Origin: Lactarius indigo
Taxonomy: Eukaryota > Basidiomycota > Agaricomycetes > Russulales > Russulaceae
Assembly (NCBI GenBank): GCA_025766275.1
Contig: JAFKAC010000004.1
Coordinates: forward strand, 2,232,001-2,296,000
DNA length: 64,000 bases
Direction: 5' to 3'
A model generated the notes under the pieces. That model was given only the letters and a program-made list of their open reading frames with translations. It had not been told where the DNA came from and did no database searches. Positions 13,145-26,250 of this stretch are shown one piece after another. How positions within the stretch are numbered: the first letter of the stretch is position 1; each line of letters begins with the position of its first letter. A program made the translations under genes and the position numbers.

Positions 13145-16100
13145 ATGCCCCAAGGTTCCAGCAAACGCGCAGCACCGACCTCTCCAGCTGGCGCGGATGC
13201 ACGGCCGAGAAAGAGACAAGAGAGGAGCTCGTCTCCGGAAGAGGGCGAGCTAGACGATGCAGACCTTCCGGAATCTTCGAGTGCCCCATCCTCGCACCTC
13301 CCTTCTGCCCCAGAAATACCTCTGCCTGTGTCGGGGTATTCTGTCAAGGTCAAGCTCCCTTTCAAGACAAAAGCGAATCTGTCCGCAGATATTGGGCCCG
13401 TGTCAGGTCCACCTGACAGTTCTAAGAGTGGCCCTGTATCTACAAATTCTGACTACAACCGGCCGCCTTTGCGCCCTATGCTGGGTGGGCGAAGTCCTGA
13501 TATGGAAGCTGGCAGGGGGAGCAGGGAAAACGTGCAAGTCCCCAGCAGGAGCTGGAAGGGCCACCCTCAGAATAACGAACCTTCGTATCGTGATCGTAAT
13601 TTTTCCAGCAGACGTCCTGATCGTTCACCCTCGCGTTCTTCGCCAGGCTCTCCTGATGGGGACTATGGCCGACCTAGCAGATCAAAAACTGGCGCCAGAT
13701 CGCGGTCCGGGTCTTCTGCACGTTCTTCATCCGGCTCCAGATCTTCGTCGAGAAAGCAGAACCATAGATTGCCGCCCCACCGCTTTGGCAGAGGTTCTCC
13801 CTCACCGCTACACTCCCGTCGTGATGGGACACCAGACCTCCGCGACTTGCGAGACCGTTTCGATAAACAGACCTACCTTCGTTATGACTCCGCCAGTAAC
13901 CGGCGTAACGGAGAGCGCGCCCAGTATCGGAGGGACCCGCCCGGCGATTACTACGCGGGAGACTACTATGATTCGCCAGGACCATCGTATCATGACTACT
14001 ACGGCCGTGACCATGAAAGAGATCGTTATGGACCCCGGTATGAATCCGCCCTCAGCCGGGCCATTGACCACTACCGTCCAGCCTCTCCGAGACAGCCGTC
14101 CTTACCTCGACGTCCGCGTTCACCGTCGCCTCATTCGGCTCGGACCCCCCCTCAACCCAGATTGCCTCCGCCACCCTCCCCCCCTCAGTCTGAACTCCAA
14201 GTACGGGATTCTACAATCTCTATCCCGCTCCCAAAAAAGCCCCTTCCCCCTGTAGTGACCCATTCTCCACCCTCTATTCCCCTTCTCCCGACTCATTCAC
14301 TCGACGACAATGGCGAGCATGGAAACGAAGTTCACTCCCGCTCCCCAGAGAAAGATCTTTCGCGGGTAGGTGAGAAGCCCAAAGAACACCTATCTTCGTC
14401 CCAGCCTTCTCGCCCACTTCGCCCACCTCTCCGTCGCTCACGCGAAGAAGAGTATAAGGCCTATGGGCGAACCTTCGTGGGCTCTGGTCAACATGACGAC
14501 TACGATGCTATGACAAAACTAGGCGAGGGTACCTTTGGGCACGTCTAATTCCTTCCTCCTCGTGCTGAAGGCTGACGGACTTCTCAGGGAGGTCCACAAG
14601 GCAAAGCACCGCCCGACGGGCAAACTCGTTGCGTTGAAGCGCATCCTCATGCACAACGAGAAGGAGGGAATGCCAGTAACAGCATTACGAGAAATCAAAA
14701 TACTCAAGGCTCTCAGGCATCCCAACGTGGTGGAGCTGCTAGACATGTTCGTTGTTCGCAGTGAGTTGTCAATCATCTCGTGGCTTGGCTATCGTTGATC
14801 AGATATAGGTAACGGGAAGGATAAGCCGTTGTCCGTGTATATGGTATTCCCATATATGGATCATGATCTGGCTGGGTTATTGGAGAATGATCGCGTCAAG
14901 CTGCAACCAAGCCAAATCAAGCTGTATATGAAGCAACTTCTCGAAGGTACAGAATACATGCATAGAGTGCGCTTTTATCATTGTCTAGTTTGTGAGCCAT
15001 TTTAATGTTTTATTCCACAGAATCACATTTTACACCGTGATATGAAGGCAGCTAATCTCTTAATCTCGAATAATGGGTCTTTGCGCATCGCGGACTTTGG
15101 CCTCGCCCGGTCATATGATCCTAGCGCTGCAACTGTTGCTACAAACACTGGGGGCTCACGTGGCAAGGAGCGGCGTTACACAAACTGCGTTGTGACACGG
15201 TGGTACCGTCCCCCTGAGTTGCTCCTTGGGGCGAGAAATTATGGCGGAGAAATTGACATGTGGGGTGTGGGGTATGCCTACGACCATCTTTTTTGGGTCA
15301 CGCTTATGGTCGATCTCAGGTGTGTACTTGGGGAGATGTTCCTACGGCATCCCATTCTTCCTGGAAATTCGGACCTGGATCAGCTTGAAAAGATATGGCA
15401 AATGTGTGGTACCCCCAATCAACATACTTGGCCAAACTTCGATACTCTGCCAGGGTGTGAGGGCGTCAAGCATCACAACCAGCACCCGAAGAGGCTTAAA
15501 TCCGTTTTTGAACAGTCAGTTACCACTGTCATTTTGCTATTCTTCTTTGCTGACAGAAAGTTCGCGAGATTTGGAGCAGAGACTTGCGATCTTATTGATA
15601 AGTTGCTCACTTGTAATCCTGCAGAACGCATTTCTGCATCTCATGCACTTGAATATGATTATTTCTGGACGGATCCACTTCCTGCTGATCCCAAAACGTG
15701 CCGATCCTGTAGTTCTCTTTATTCTCAGTCCTCTGCTCATTTTTTCTCCCCATAGGCTACCCATTTATGAGGCATCTCATGAGTTCGACAAGCGCGGACG
15801 CCGCCAACAGCCTCCGCAAGTCCCCGTCGTGCCACCGCGTCCTTCGGAGCAACCGCGCCTCGCACCACCGCCAACGATCAGCAACCCTCCCATCTATTAT
15901 AACCGTGGCCCTCCCACGCGAGATACTTTCCGCGCTCCACCAGTCGCTCGATCTAGTAACCCCCCACCGTATCAGCAGCTGCACCCTCAACCTCCTGAAT
16001 ATAGAAGTGGAGCACCGATGAGCCTCCCTCCTATTCATTACCCTGCACAGGGTCCCCCCCCAGCACTATACCACCTACCGAGTGTGCCCACCGGTCCGCC

Positions 16101-16272
16101 GCAGGGTGCTCCTTGGGATCATAAGCCCCGGATTTCGCATCTGCCTCGACGCCCCCCGATGCCAATGGGTGTGGATCGTCCCGGCGATGGTCGACCCAGT
16201 GGAGGTCGTGACAGTAATCAACGCGCACGTGGGGAGCGCGATCGCGACCATGGAGGATTGAACTATGGTTGA
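13145..16272 (+). CDS. BUR1: cyclin-dependent kinase, CDK9/BUR1 type (P-TEFb kinase)
   Basis: Known role: with a cyclin, phosphorylates the RNA polymerase II C-terminal domain and Spt5 to promote transcription elongation. Seen here: a roughly 450-residue N-terminal region rich in Ser, Arg, Pro and Tyr/Asp (RS-like, probably disordered) in one exon from ATG 13145. The kinase domain follows: glycine loop LGEGTFG, then VALKRILMHNEKEGMPVTALREIKIL (split as VALKRI and a PVTALRE helix matching PITALRE of CDK9), HRDMKAANLL, DFGLARSYD, CVVTRWYRPPELLLG, and the CDK insert region. After the kinase comes a CDK9-like tail (YEASHEFDKRGRRQQ), then a Pro/Arg-rich end to the stop at 16270. Introns lie at about 14549-14590, 14760-14809, 14947-15020, 15270-15317, 15516-15557 and 15710-15755. 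The N-terminal extension is long for the family. CRK12/13-like kinases are the main alternative. Confidence 0.86.
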
Positions 16273-16882
16273 TTCTGTCTTTATGGGTTGTGACTTCATG
16301 TAGCATCTAGTCTGCTGTGTGATATCGTTGGTACACATGCAAAGATCGCTTCATTCTCCGCCGACACTATGGCGAACAACGTTCAATGACTCCGTAATTG
16401 GTAGTTTCTGCATCGGTCCGGCCAAAGCCGTTAGCATGCGATCCACATTGCCAGACAGCACAGGTTCTATCAATCAGAACGCTGTGCGGCCTTTAAGTTC
16501 GAACCAACTATGTCCGAGTTTCGACAGGTCAAAGCGCGTAAAACAACCGGTGCTTTTTTAACGTTGCGAAAGCAGGTGGTGCAATCAACCCAGCTCAACA
16601 ACCGGGGCAGCGCCCATGGTGTTGCCTCTACCTCTACCTCAACCAAAAAGTCCACACACCCTGACACAATATTACAAAGAGTAGCTGTGATTACTTCCCT
16701 GGTGTAGTGGTTCCAGTCTGACTCCCACTTTAGGTGCCTTACACCAACCCAACAGGAGCGCGGACCATTCAGAATAGTCCGATTCTATCGTCTTCCTGTT
16801 GGTTTCCCCCCCGTGACTGACTCGGAAATTTGCTACAGACCCGCGCCCTCTGATCACGTCACGTCCATACTCGATCGCTGGT

Positions 16883-18807
16883 GTGGCAGGATTTCATCGT
16901 GGCGCAAAACTTCCTGTTTATGGTGCATCTCAGCCAGTGCGCCGAAATAAGCCTCCTCCTCGCAAGAGTGCCAGTGACCCACGCCTTCACCGTCTCTCCA
17001 AGAAATCTGGAGGATTTCCAGTCTCGAACCAACCTCGAAATGGCACAGCCAGAAGTCTAGTCAGACGGTCCGGGGCAGCAACGCGTATGACTTCGAGCAG
17101 AAAACGTGACCTGCGTCTCCTGGATCGACAAAGAAAGTGCTTAATCGTTTTACTGCTATGCTGACGGCGGTCCTCACCCATAAATATAGCCAGTTCGATA
17201 GTGCTGTCTATGCAAGCGTCATTTTCGGGAAGACACCGCGAAATAGACGTTTTGTGGCGGCTCCGGAGTCAAGTAAGTACACACTCGTGGACAGACAAGT
17301 CTAGATGCTTATTGTGTAGGTAGTGATGAGGACAAGCCCATAATGAATTTCCCCAACAATGACATCGATGCGCCGTCAGGTAGCAAGTCTGAACTTGTCG
17401 CTGACGATGAGGATGCACCGTGGAGGACCATGGTGGCGGCTTTTGGGACTCTTTCGTTATCTGTAGCTGCCGCTGCTCAGAAAATGCGCCTTCCGTTCCT
17501 TCGTCGTGTTGTCAAAACTAGTTTTCATCGACGCTGCCAGAGGATGGGCATCATACCAGATTCTGTTTCGCCTCCAACGCAAGCACTGACCGTTCTCTAC
17601 AAGTTGGCTATTGATGTCTCCGAGGACGAGTCGGACAACGATGTGACTGTGTATTCAGTACACAAAGTGAAACTGGCGATGGATAAGTTGCTTTGTCCTC
17701 TGTGCGATACTCTTGGGGGTATCCATTCGAAAGAAATGCTAGAGGCACACATGGAGTGGGATCATTCGGAGGTGGAAGCGAGTTGGCGGCAGAAGCAGGG
17801 CGGTGTCAGTCGGTGTCATCCTTATTGAACTTTTTTTGTTGACCCTTTGTAACTGCAGAACTGGGAAATTGCCCTCGAACTCCGCGGAGGCGAAGTAGAC
17901 GAATGGGAAGGGGAAGAGTCGCCCCTGTACGTTAAATAATCCATGGCATCCCGTCACCTACTGACTTAGCTTAGGGAGCAGGACTTCTCGTATCCACCTT
18001 CCCCCGTTCGTCCTCTTTCTCCCACCGGCACACTTCGGGGGTCGTCTGTTGGTGCCGGAGAGCTCCCATCCCCTGCGCGTGAGACCGCCGAAGCCACAGA
18101 AGCACTGGAACAGCATGACTTCTTCAAAACAGATTTATCACTCCCCTCTGCTTCTTACAGACCTTCTTTTGCGTCTGCTGCAGTAAGCGGCAACGCACGT
18201 CGGGCGCCGGGAACCGGGGATCCCCTTGGACCCCTTGCCGTTTATCCTTACTTTCCCACCTCTGGTGATGACGAAAGCCTTCTCTTCTCTTGTCGCCCTG
18301 GTGGCCCGCGTCTTTTCGACCTTGTCTCAAGATTTTCTGCGTCCGAGTACGGCCTCACGTCATGGTCACTGATAGAAAGAGATGAGGAACTGTTTGAAAT
18401 CGATGACGTGAGGGATGAAGAAAAGGCAATGCAGGCACTGTGGAATCGGTGGATTTTTTTTGAGCGACGGTATTTCGGCTGCTTTACCATGGGTTACTTC
18501 CATCTGCTGATTCTATCAACTAGTCGATACCTCCTGGATCCAAAAAAAACGACGATAGCGTTCGTGGAAAAGTTCCTCACCGTTATAATGAAAACGGCAG
18601 GGTGGAAGGGCATGCGAGTCTGGTTATTGGTGAGTTCTTCGATTGTCGTTGCAAAGTACTATTTTATATTCATTTTATCTGCAGTTACTAGCCAAACACA
18701 AATACCTAACAGGAGACGATGTTGTGGCGGTGATGAGTTACTACGAGACAGCTACTGGTATTAGACCACAACCGATCACGACATCTGTAGACCAACATGA
18801 CCGTTAG
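16883..18807 (+). CDS. SU(Z)12-like protein with C2H2 finger and VEFS box (putative PRC2 subunit); 5' part uncertain
   Basis: Known role of SUZ12: core subunit of the PRC2 complex, needed for histone H3K27 methylation by EZH2. Seen here: a zinc finger LCPLCDTLGGIHSKEMLEAH (Cx2C...H with a further His in MEWDH) near 17692-17770, then an acidic and Ser/Pro-rich linker. A C-terminal VEFS-like block follows: DDVRDEEKAMQALWNRWIFF, then after a short intron (18472-18523) RRYLLDPKKTTIAFVEKFLT and GWKGMRVWLL, then LAKHKYLTGDDVV to the stop at 18805. The order finger-linker-VEFS is that of SUZ12. The 5' end is unclear. Coding-looking segments in different frames (about 16740-16870, 16877-17052, 17085-17270) cannot be joined by ordinary introns without small indels. 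The first solid exon runs from about 17135 (VLNRFTAMLTAVLTHKYSQF). The start given is only the nearest plausible ATG. Confidence 0.6.
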
Positions 18808-18913
18808 GTGGAGAGGATAGGTGCGATGATGGTTCGTGTAACCGTAGTAGGATGTCGATCAAGTGTAAAGTAGCAGAATCTGCCTCGGAAATTCTAGGGG
18901 GTTGGAACTCGTT

Positions 18914-21900
18914 TCACCCTCCGCTTCGCCCCAAGGGCTTCCTTGAACCATCACCTAGTTGGGGCAGGAGACTTCCTCCGGGCAATGAGGGTTTGGGCAA
19001 AAATCCAGTGAGGATGAGCCAGGAAAGGTATTTAGCCACTGATTGGTCTGACACGGTCCGATCCCCCTTGTCCTCGTGACCTCTCAACAAGGTACGCATA
19101 TTCGAATCGTCAAGGTGAGCAGACTTCGTGCTGGTAGGCAAATCATCTAGCACGAAGTGAAGGAGAGGGTACAGTGCGTTGTCCTGCACCTCCATGACAT
19201 GCCGTTCGAGCTCGCGTCTCCAAACGAGGTATTCGCATCGTTCAACTTGAAACCCGTAGCGACTGAGAGACGAAAATATAAAGTTGAATGTGGGAAGTGG
19301 GCGCGCTCGTACGTGGAGGACCGTTATCCCCAGACCCGGACGTGGAGAAACCGCAGCCAGTGAAATACAGAATGCTACGTGGTCAACCGGAACCATGTTG
19401 ATGGTGTTGTTAATGTCGGGAACGAGTCCAAGTTGGATGCATCCCTTCACCAAACGCCATATGAAGTCGTCTGTATTGGTGACTGGGGATGCAGACTAGG
19501 TTAGTCGAACGAGCCACTTGACTCGAACATTCTGCGCACCTGCAGTTCCTGTATCTCCAACAATGTAGCCTGGACGAATAATGTACCCGTTCAAGCCCCG
19601 TTTTCCGGCTTCAAACAACAATTTTTCTGACACCCATTTAGATTGACCGTATCCGGTCTTAAGGCCGGTCCGAGAGCCTTCCAGTGGGTCATCCTCGGGA
19701 ACACCCCCTTCTCCAGCTAGCGACAAGGAGTCAGAGAGGCGGACGTAGTATTCTGTATTGATAGCAGAGGTGCTTGAAATAAAAATGAATTGCTTCGGTT
19801 TTCCCAGGTACGCGAACTCAATCGCCCTCAACGTTCCAAGCACGTTGGCAGGTCGTAGCCTCTCGTAAGGGTAGACCCAGTGAACCTTTTAAGAACCGGG
19901 TGAGCTCAGCCGACTTGACATGAATTGGTCAAAAGCGCTTACCAAGGCTCCGTTATGAAGTACTACGTCTGTCTCTTCAGTGACGCGGTCCCACACTTGG
20001 GGGGCGAGCCCAAAGGCGTCCTTGTCCAGGTCGCCACACAACACTTCTAGACGTGCTGCTTGGACCCAACTCTCGTCCCATACACCGCTATCGCTTGCAC
20101 TTTGCCGTAGACGTTCAGTAGCTTTCCCATCTGTAGACGAACGGACAATACAGATGACTTTCTTGACCGTCTCACGTGATAAGAGGCTACGTAAGATAAA
20201 GCCTCCGAGGAATCCAGTAGCACCGGTGAGAAAAACAGTAATAGGATTCCCAGAAGAGGAGGGGCTCGGTCGTGAGTACGAAGGCCGTAACATTGAACAG
20301 AGGGTATCGAAGTCCCGGCTATAATCGAAATTCACGTTCGGACGTGAATCTTCTTGATGGTTTGCGGCTAAAATATTCCCGGCGGCGCCTGTGAGACCGA
20401 GGTCTGCATTACGCAGAGAATCTATCGCCATAGAAAGGCCTGATATAGTGGGCTTGTCGAATATCAAATCAAGGGGAGCATTCACAACGAATGTTTTTCG
20501 GATCTCGAAAATAAGCCGCGTGGCGAGGATGGAATGGCCGCCAAGATCAAAGAAACTCTCATCGAGAGGAATCGGAGAAGGGGCGGATGGGAGAATTTGA
20601 GACCATATAGCCCGCATAGTTTCTTCTGTCACACTAGCTGTGTGGCTCTCTCCTTGAGGTCGCGTATCAGAGGCAGATGCTTGTGCGGTATCTGGGAAGG
20701 GAAGCGCTGGTTTGTCGACCTTCCCGTTTGGATTAAGTGGCATCCTCTTTAATGGGACAAACACTGATGATATTTAAATGAGATCCTCGCGTAGGCGACG
20801 ATGGGCGAACGCACGTGTAGGTATACTGTAGTTTGGAAGTTTTTTCTTGAGATGTTCTCTGATGTCCTTGATGAGACGTTTGTACTTCCGAATACCGCCA
20901 AAGACACCTCCCTCATCAGGTAGGTCACTGGTAAAGCCATCGAGATCGGGCCCCTCGAGCGGCACGAAGTAGCTGACTAAGACCTTTTCTTCATCCTTGT
21001 CTCTCCGGACTAGTGTGACATTCTCCCTCACCAGACGATGCTGACTGAGGTGCGTATCAATCTCTCCGAGCTCGATACGGAACCCTCGGATTTTTATTTG
21101 ATCGTCGGCGCGCCCCGCGCATTCCACAGTGCCATTAGGCATGTAACGACCAAGGTCGCCAGATCGATACATTCGGTCGCGGATCCCTTTCCAGTGGATC
21201 GTTTCCGGACCCGGAAGAGCTCCGTTCGGTGGTTGGAGGAGTGTGTCATGTCGCTCAGTTGCCGTGGAGAACCAGTTAACAACGAACTTCTCGGTCGTGG
21301 AATCTGGGTCCGAATAGCCCTCCGCTAGCCCACTAGAGCGCACGTAGATCTCCCCGATCTCCCCTATAGCACAAGGGACGTTCTCGTCAGTCCTGTTCAC
21401 GATAAGAAGCTGAACATCGACCATCCCTTGGCCTACTGGGATGATATCTTTTTGCGTCGTCAGAAAGGTTGAGTCTTCTAAGATGCTCGGTATGGCGAAG
21501 TATGATACAGCTCGTTGAGTCTCAGTTGACCCATACATATTCACGATGCGAACGTTAGCTGCCAGTGACTGTAAGCGGGTGCAGTCGCGCTTTGTCAAGA
21601 CGTCCCCCACGAGGAAAGCGCAGCAGGAGGGAAGGAATCTGACGCGTGGCTTGGGCGGACAGAAGCTGCCCCATGGCTGGCGTCAAGTGGGTCACAGTTG
21701 CTTCACTGTTAGCCATCCACTCTGCCAGTCTCCCGGGCGTGTTAATGTCATCGAAGGTCGGAACGTGGAGTTCGGCCCCGAAAAACAGAGGAGTGAACAC
21801 TGCCATGGCGGAATGAGCGGAGAAATGGAGGATCAGATAGTCAAGCTCACTATCTCGTTGAATGGGGTCATGCGCGATACCGCTGAGCATGGTGAACTTA

Positions 21901-23444
21901 GAGGTCTCCCCGAGATTGAACTCGCGACCCATCCATGGGAAGAAGTGGGTCAAGCTAAAATGCCGACCTCTCACTCCTTTCGGTATCCCGGTGCTGCCGC
22001 TTGTGAAAGATAGTGTAGCCATGCTATCCGGGCCGAGAACGATGTCGGGGTCAGAGTCTCCCATGCTGCTCTGGGTGAGGAGAACATCTGAGCCATCATT
22101 ATTATCGAAACCCCCGATAATGGCACCATCTGAGCGCAGTTCCAAAGCAGGTACCTCAACGCAAATATGAAGTTCGGAGGATATGAAAGCTCTCACTGCC
22201 GGATTGATCGTTCCCGCACCCTTGAGTACAATTAAACCGCGGGGTTGGGCAACACGAAGGTAGATTGTTTGCCGAGAGGGGGGATAGGCAGGGTCTGTAG
22301 AAAAGTATTCAGTGTCTAAGAAGATGCCAGTTACATGAAACATACCAATGACAGAAAAAACTGCTCCCGCCTTCAACGTACCAATGGCCGCGACGACCAG
22401 ATCGACGCTGCGGTGCGCATACACGATGACAATATCTCCAGGTTTAACTCCACTAGAAATGAGGTGATGTGCCAGGATATTAGATGCTCGAAGTATTGTT
22501 CCGTATGAATAATATATTCGCTCCTGTGGCTCGTCCAGATCTCGTGAAGGAAGGCTCTGGATGACACATGGCCGTGATGGGAAATGGCGAGCATTTCGAG
22601 AAAATACATTTGGGATGGCACCCTTCCAGTCGCACCAATTCAAGTCCGCAGTCGGATTGGGAAGGTGTGTCTGTTGCAGAGGTGTCAACAGAGAGATGGT
22701 CCCGATAGGAGACAGCGGATTGGGAGCCGCTCTGCGGAGTAGGACAGAGAGCTGGTCCACGATACAAGAGATGCGTGCACCAGTGAATAGGAGCGAATTG
22801 TACAATATGCGCAAGGAAATACGAGGCGCAACGGATGCATGGATGGATGCCGGTGGGCGGGTGACAAAAATGGTGAGGTCAGATGTAAGGCTGGAGGGTC
22901 GAATAAAGTTTTCCTTCTGCGCGTCTGTCTCATCGAAAAACCTTACGCGGAAGATGAACCTGGACGTTTCGGGAACATCGTCTCTATCCTTTCCGAGTGC
23001 TCGCACGACAGTCTCGTACGGAAGACAATCCTGCTCCGCCTCACGCTCGGTTTGCTGGATGTTCTTGACTATGGCCAAAAACGGATCGTTAGGATCGACT
23101 GACAGTCTGAGAATGAGAGGATCCTTGGCAGATGCAGAAGAAGAGCCGATGACAAGATCTGTTTCTCCTGTGTAACGATGCAACAGGACTGCGAAGGCGG
23201 ATAGGAGTAGATGGAATGCAGAAGGCCGATTGGCAACGGCCAAATCATCTTCGTCTTCAAAATAGTTCTCGTTATACAGGGCTAACTTGAGTAAGCTGAG
23301 CGATGTTTGCTCTGAGAGTTCGGCAACGTGGGCTGCCTCGACGAAGCGCTGGGAATCCGCAGGGCGAGAATAATCTGTCGGTAAAGAAATGGAAGGTAAA
23401 TTTTTCAAGCGGGCAACTATTCGCGCCAAAGCATCCGAAGCCAT
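18914..23444 (-). CDS. LYS2: L-2-aminoadipate reductase large subunit (LYS2)
   Basis: Known reaction: ATP- and NADPH-dependent reduction of alpha-aminoadipate to the 6-semialdehyde in the fungal lysine pathway; it is activated by LYS5-type phosphopantetheinylation. Seen here: ATG at 23444 (MASDALARIVARLKNLPSIS), a condensation-like N-terminus, and the adenylation domain with SFTSGSTGIPKGVRGRHFSL and later MYRSGDLGRYMPNGTVECAG and DDQIKIRGFRIELGEID. The carrier domain has DLGGHSILATR, with the Ser that takes phosphopantetheine. The reductase domain has VFLTGATGFLGGFILRSLL (NADPH-binding TGATGFLG). Introns at about 22286-22345, 19888-19939 and 19479-19535 splice cleanly, for example to GALVHWVYPYERLRPANVLG. 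Size, about 1,420 residues, is normal. Oddity: near 21615 the frame shifts by one base between AQATRQIPSL and FLVGDVLTKRDC with no intron possible (see findings). Confidence 0.88.
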
Positions 23445-24148
23445 GATAGTGGGGGTACACCAAATCGATAGACGCCCTCGTCACTAGTTCGCAGGAGTTA
23501 GAAGATCTTACCGTTTTCGGACGACAGAACGTGACTCATAGCACTTCAGGGCAAGTCAAAATCAATAGATGGTCTTCGAAAACGACTGTTCCGGGTAAAG
23601 ATCAGCTCGCACACAAAACGAGGGAACAACTGTCGCTGCTGTAGTGCTACTATATAACGCTTCACGCATTGGGGCTGTCTCCAGTGACCACTGTGACCGT
23701 CTCCCTTCCCATCGCCGTGTTTTCTCTCGCCCTGCCGCCGTCTGCTTGCCCTGCGCCGCTGCCTCCTCACGCATCAGCAAAAACAAGGAAAAATATTGGG
23801 TGATTATAATCACTTATAATCACCATAAGTGGTGTGAGCAGAACCTGGATTATAAATCAGCGAAAGTGCATACGATAGCTCCCCAAATTGGAAATCTATT
23901 GGTGATCAGTCACAATCATGCCTGTGAATGGTAATCGCTTTTGTGGATTGTATTGCCTAACACTCTTCATATGGGTTGTATGCACTTATAATTGATTTTA
24001 ATTCAGAGGATACTAGTTGGAAAAATTACAATGCTGTTGTACTTTGATATTTTCGTGATTTATTATTTAATTCCTTATCATCGAACATCCTTCTCAGATT
24101 TCATAATACCAAGCTACTAAGAGTTGAGACCAAGGCACATAATAAACG

Positions 24149-24240
24149 GGCATAAGCGGATTTGAACACTGGCATGCAGTCGACAGGTGCTGACATAATG
24201 AGTTGAGATCGCAACAAATATTACCGCTACACCACAAGGT
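24149..24240 (-). repeat. tRNA-like sequence with RNA polymerase III A- and B-box motifs (pseudo-tRNA or SINE head)
   Basis: On the minus strand, TGGTGTAGCGG (24224-24234) fits the A box and GTTCAAATCC (24158-24167) fits the B box, 56 bases apart, as in tRNA genes. The T-arm stem around the B box and the acceptor stem do not pair properly, so a working tRNA is unlikely. It may be a tRNA-derived SINE head or a decayed tRNA gene inside the repeat-like region. Confidence 0.3.
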
Positions 24241-24394
24241 CATCAACATGAACCCAATAGGTTTATACTTAAATAGCAGGGGGGGATTCCGCCGGAGTCA
24301 GAGAGCAGAGGAGCAGAGGAGGGAAGCGACCAATGTCGCAGAACGAGGACGAGATAGAGCGAGAATCAGGTTATGGAATCACCACGGGTCACCC

Positions 24395-24475
24395 CCAGGT
24401 CACTCAAGGGCTACCCGTGCCCGTACCCACCGAAACCCGTACCCGCACCCGCGACTACGGGTACGGGTCCAGATG
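24395..24475. repeat. ACCCGTACCCGC-type simple repeat with an inverted copy
   Basis: Several near copies of CCCGTACCC and ACCCGC are followed by ACGGGTACGGGTCC, so the block can fold back on itself. It is low complexity, with no gene and no function seen. Confidence 0.5.
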
Positions 24476-26090
24476 GGTATGACGGGTTCGCGCGGGTTTG
24501 GCAGGTTACCCTTAGCCCGCAGAGGTATGGAAGTCAGAGGCCAGGAGGATTTATTTCCTACTAGTAGTACACATAACCATCGTCGCCGTCGCTCCAGAGC
24601 CATTGTAGCTCCTCATCGCCGTCGCTGCAGTCGTCATGGTCGTTGCACCACCGCCTCGTGGTCACACTATCGCAGTCACCTATTGTAGTCACCTCATCGC
24701 CGTCGCCGTGGTCGCCCTATATCACCATTGTCGCGTGATACTGCCCCGTCACAATCATCATTGCAATCGCAGCCGGTAATGTCGTTATCGTAGTTGCCAC
24801 GTGTCATTGTCGCAGTTGTCGTCGTGATTCTTATACCAGCGCAGTCGTTGTAACATAGCATCGTTGTTAGCACCGTTGTTGTTGTGGTGGCGTCATGAAT
24901 TAACGTAGCCCCGCCGTCACGGTCGTGGTTAACGCGTCATCACGTCATCGCCATTGTGACATGGCTCTGTTGAGCAAGGGTCCCAAGTTAGGCCAATCAC
25001 TACGCACGGCGATTAAGTCAGGAGAAAATATCGTGAACTCCAAAAAAAAAAAAACTTAGCGTCGAGAGAATGCTGAGCTTGATGCCGAGACCAAAAAGAA
25101 TGAGGCGCAGATGCAGTGCTGGAAGAGTGTGAGAGACAAGAGAAGACGACTGGACAGAACAAGATGAGTGATGAGGATGAATCCACGGGCGATGCGATGA
25201 GGATGTGGCGATGGACGGAGCCTGCAGCATGAAGTGCAGGGACGAGATGTGGGGACTCAGACACGCGGCCCATGAATGGGGGCAAGGGGCGGCGAGTACA
25301 GAAGGGGGCCTAGGGTGAAGGGTGGGTATGTCGTGGTTGTTGCAGTGCCAGTGGTTGTCGTCGTCGTGCCAGATCGCCCTGTCGTCGACTCGTCGCGGTT
25401 GTTGTTGCTTCGTTGCCGTCGTACTAGTCGTGTCATAGGTCAACGTCACCCCGTCACGGTCGTGGTCACCTGACTCACCTTGCGCTGGCGCGCCGAACAA
25501 CGACGGTCAAGATGCGGGGACGCGTGGCTAATCTACGAGCGCCCGAGGGGGTTTGCCGTCGTGATTGCACAACGAAAGTAGGTGGTCGGTGGTCATTACC
25601 ACCGTGGCGAGACAGGTGGCGAGGAACCAGCGTTGAACAAAGAGATAGCGAGACCGAGGCCGATGGCATCGACAACGCGCATGTGCACTAGTAACAATAG
25701 GTCAGTAAAATGTATAATAGGAAGAGCTGCACCCTTGCCAGAGACAAAGGGGCGGCGTGGTCAAGGTAGTGGAGCGAGCTTGACATCCTCAAAGGGTAGG
25801 TGATATGGGCGATGCGACGGAGGCAGGGTGTCGAGGGACAAAAACGGCACGGGGCGTGGGGACGCGCGGCATGTCTATGAGTGGCCAAGGGGCCGTTTGC
25901 GAGGCGAATACGGGTGGCTGTTGTCATTTGATACGATATGACGAAGGAGAGAACTAAGGAGCGAAGAGGAAGTGTGTGTGTATGCGTGTGTGAGGGAAGG
26001 GGAGTGTTAAGATCGATGGCGGGGTGGGACGCCATGTGGGGTGGGACACCTTGAGAACCGAGAACGCGAGACTCATATGGCAGCTAAAAC

Positions 26091-26250
26091 GAGCCATCGA
26101 AAATTGTGTGCAACTATAACTTGGCCATGAGAGTTAGCCAGAAATTATATGCACATATCATTCAGCCACAAGAACCGTCCGAAAATTGTACGCACTTACA
26201 ACTTAGCCATGAGACTTTCAAAGAAATTATAAGCGCTTACAAATGGACTG
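26091..26250. repeat. two diverged tandem units of about 80 bp
   Basis: Both units contain CGAAAATTGT, then AACTTRGCCATGAGA, then AGAAATTATA, in the same order and spacing. They sit near the right end of the repeat-like region and probably belong to its subterminal repeats. Confidence 0.5.

Noticed and set aside
14532..14590. GC-AG intron in the CDK9-like kinase glycine loop
   Set aside because: A normal GT-AG choice (from 14542, ending at the AG before GTCCACAAG) also keeps the frame, so no unusual intron has to be assumed.
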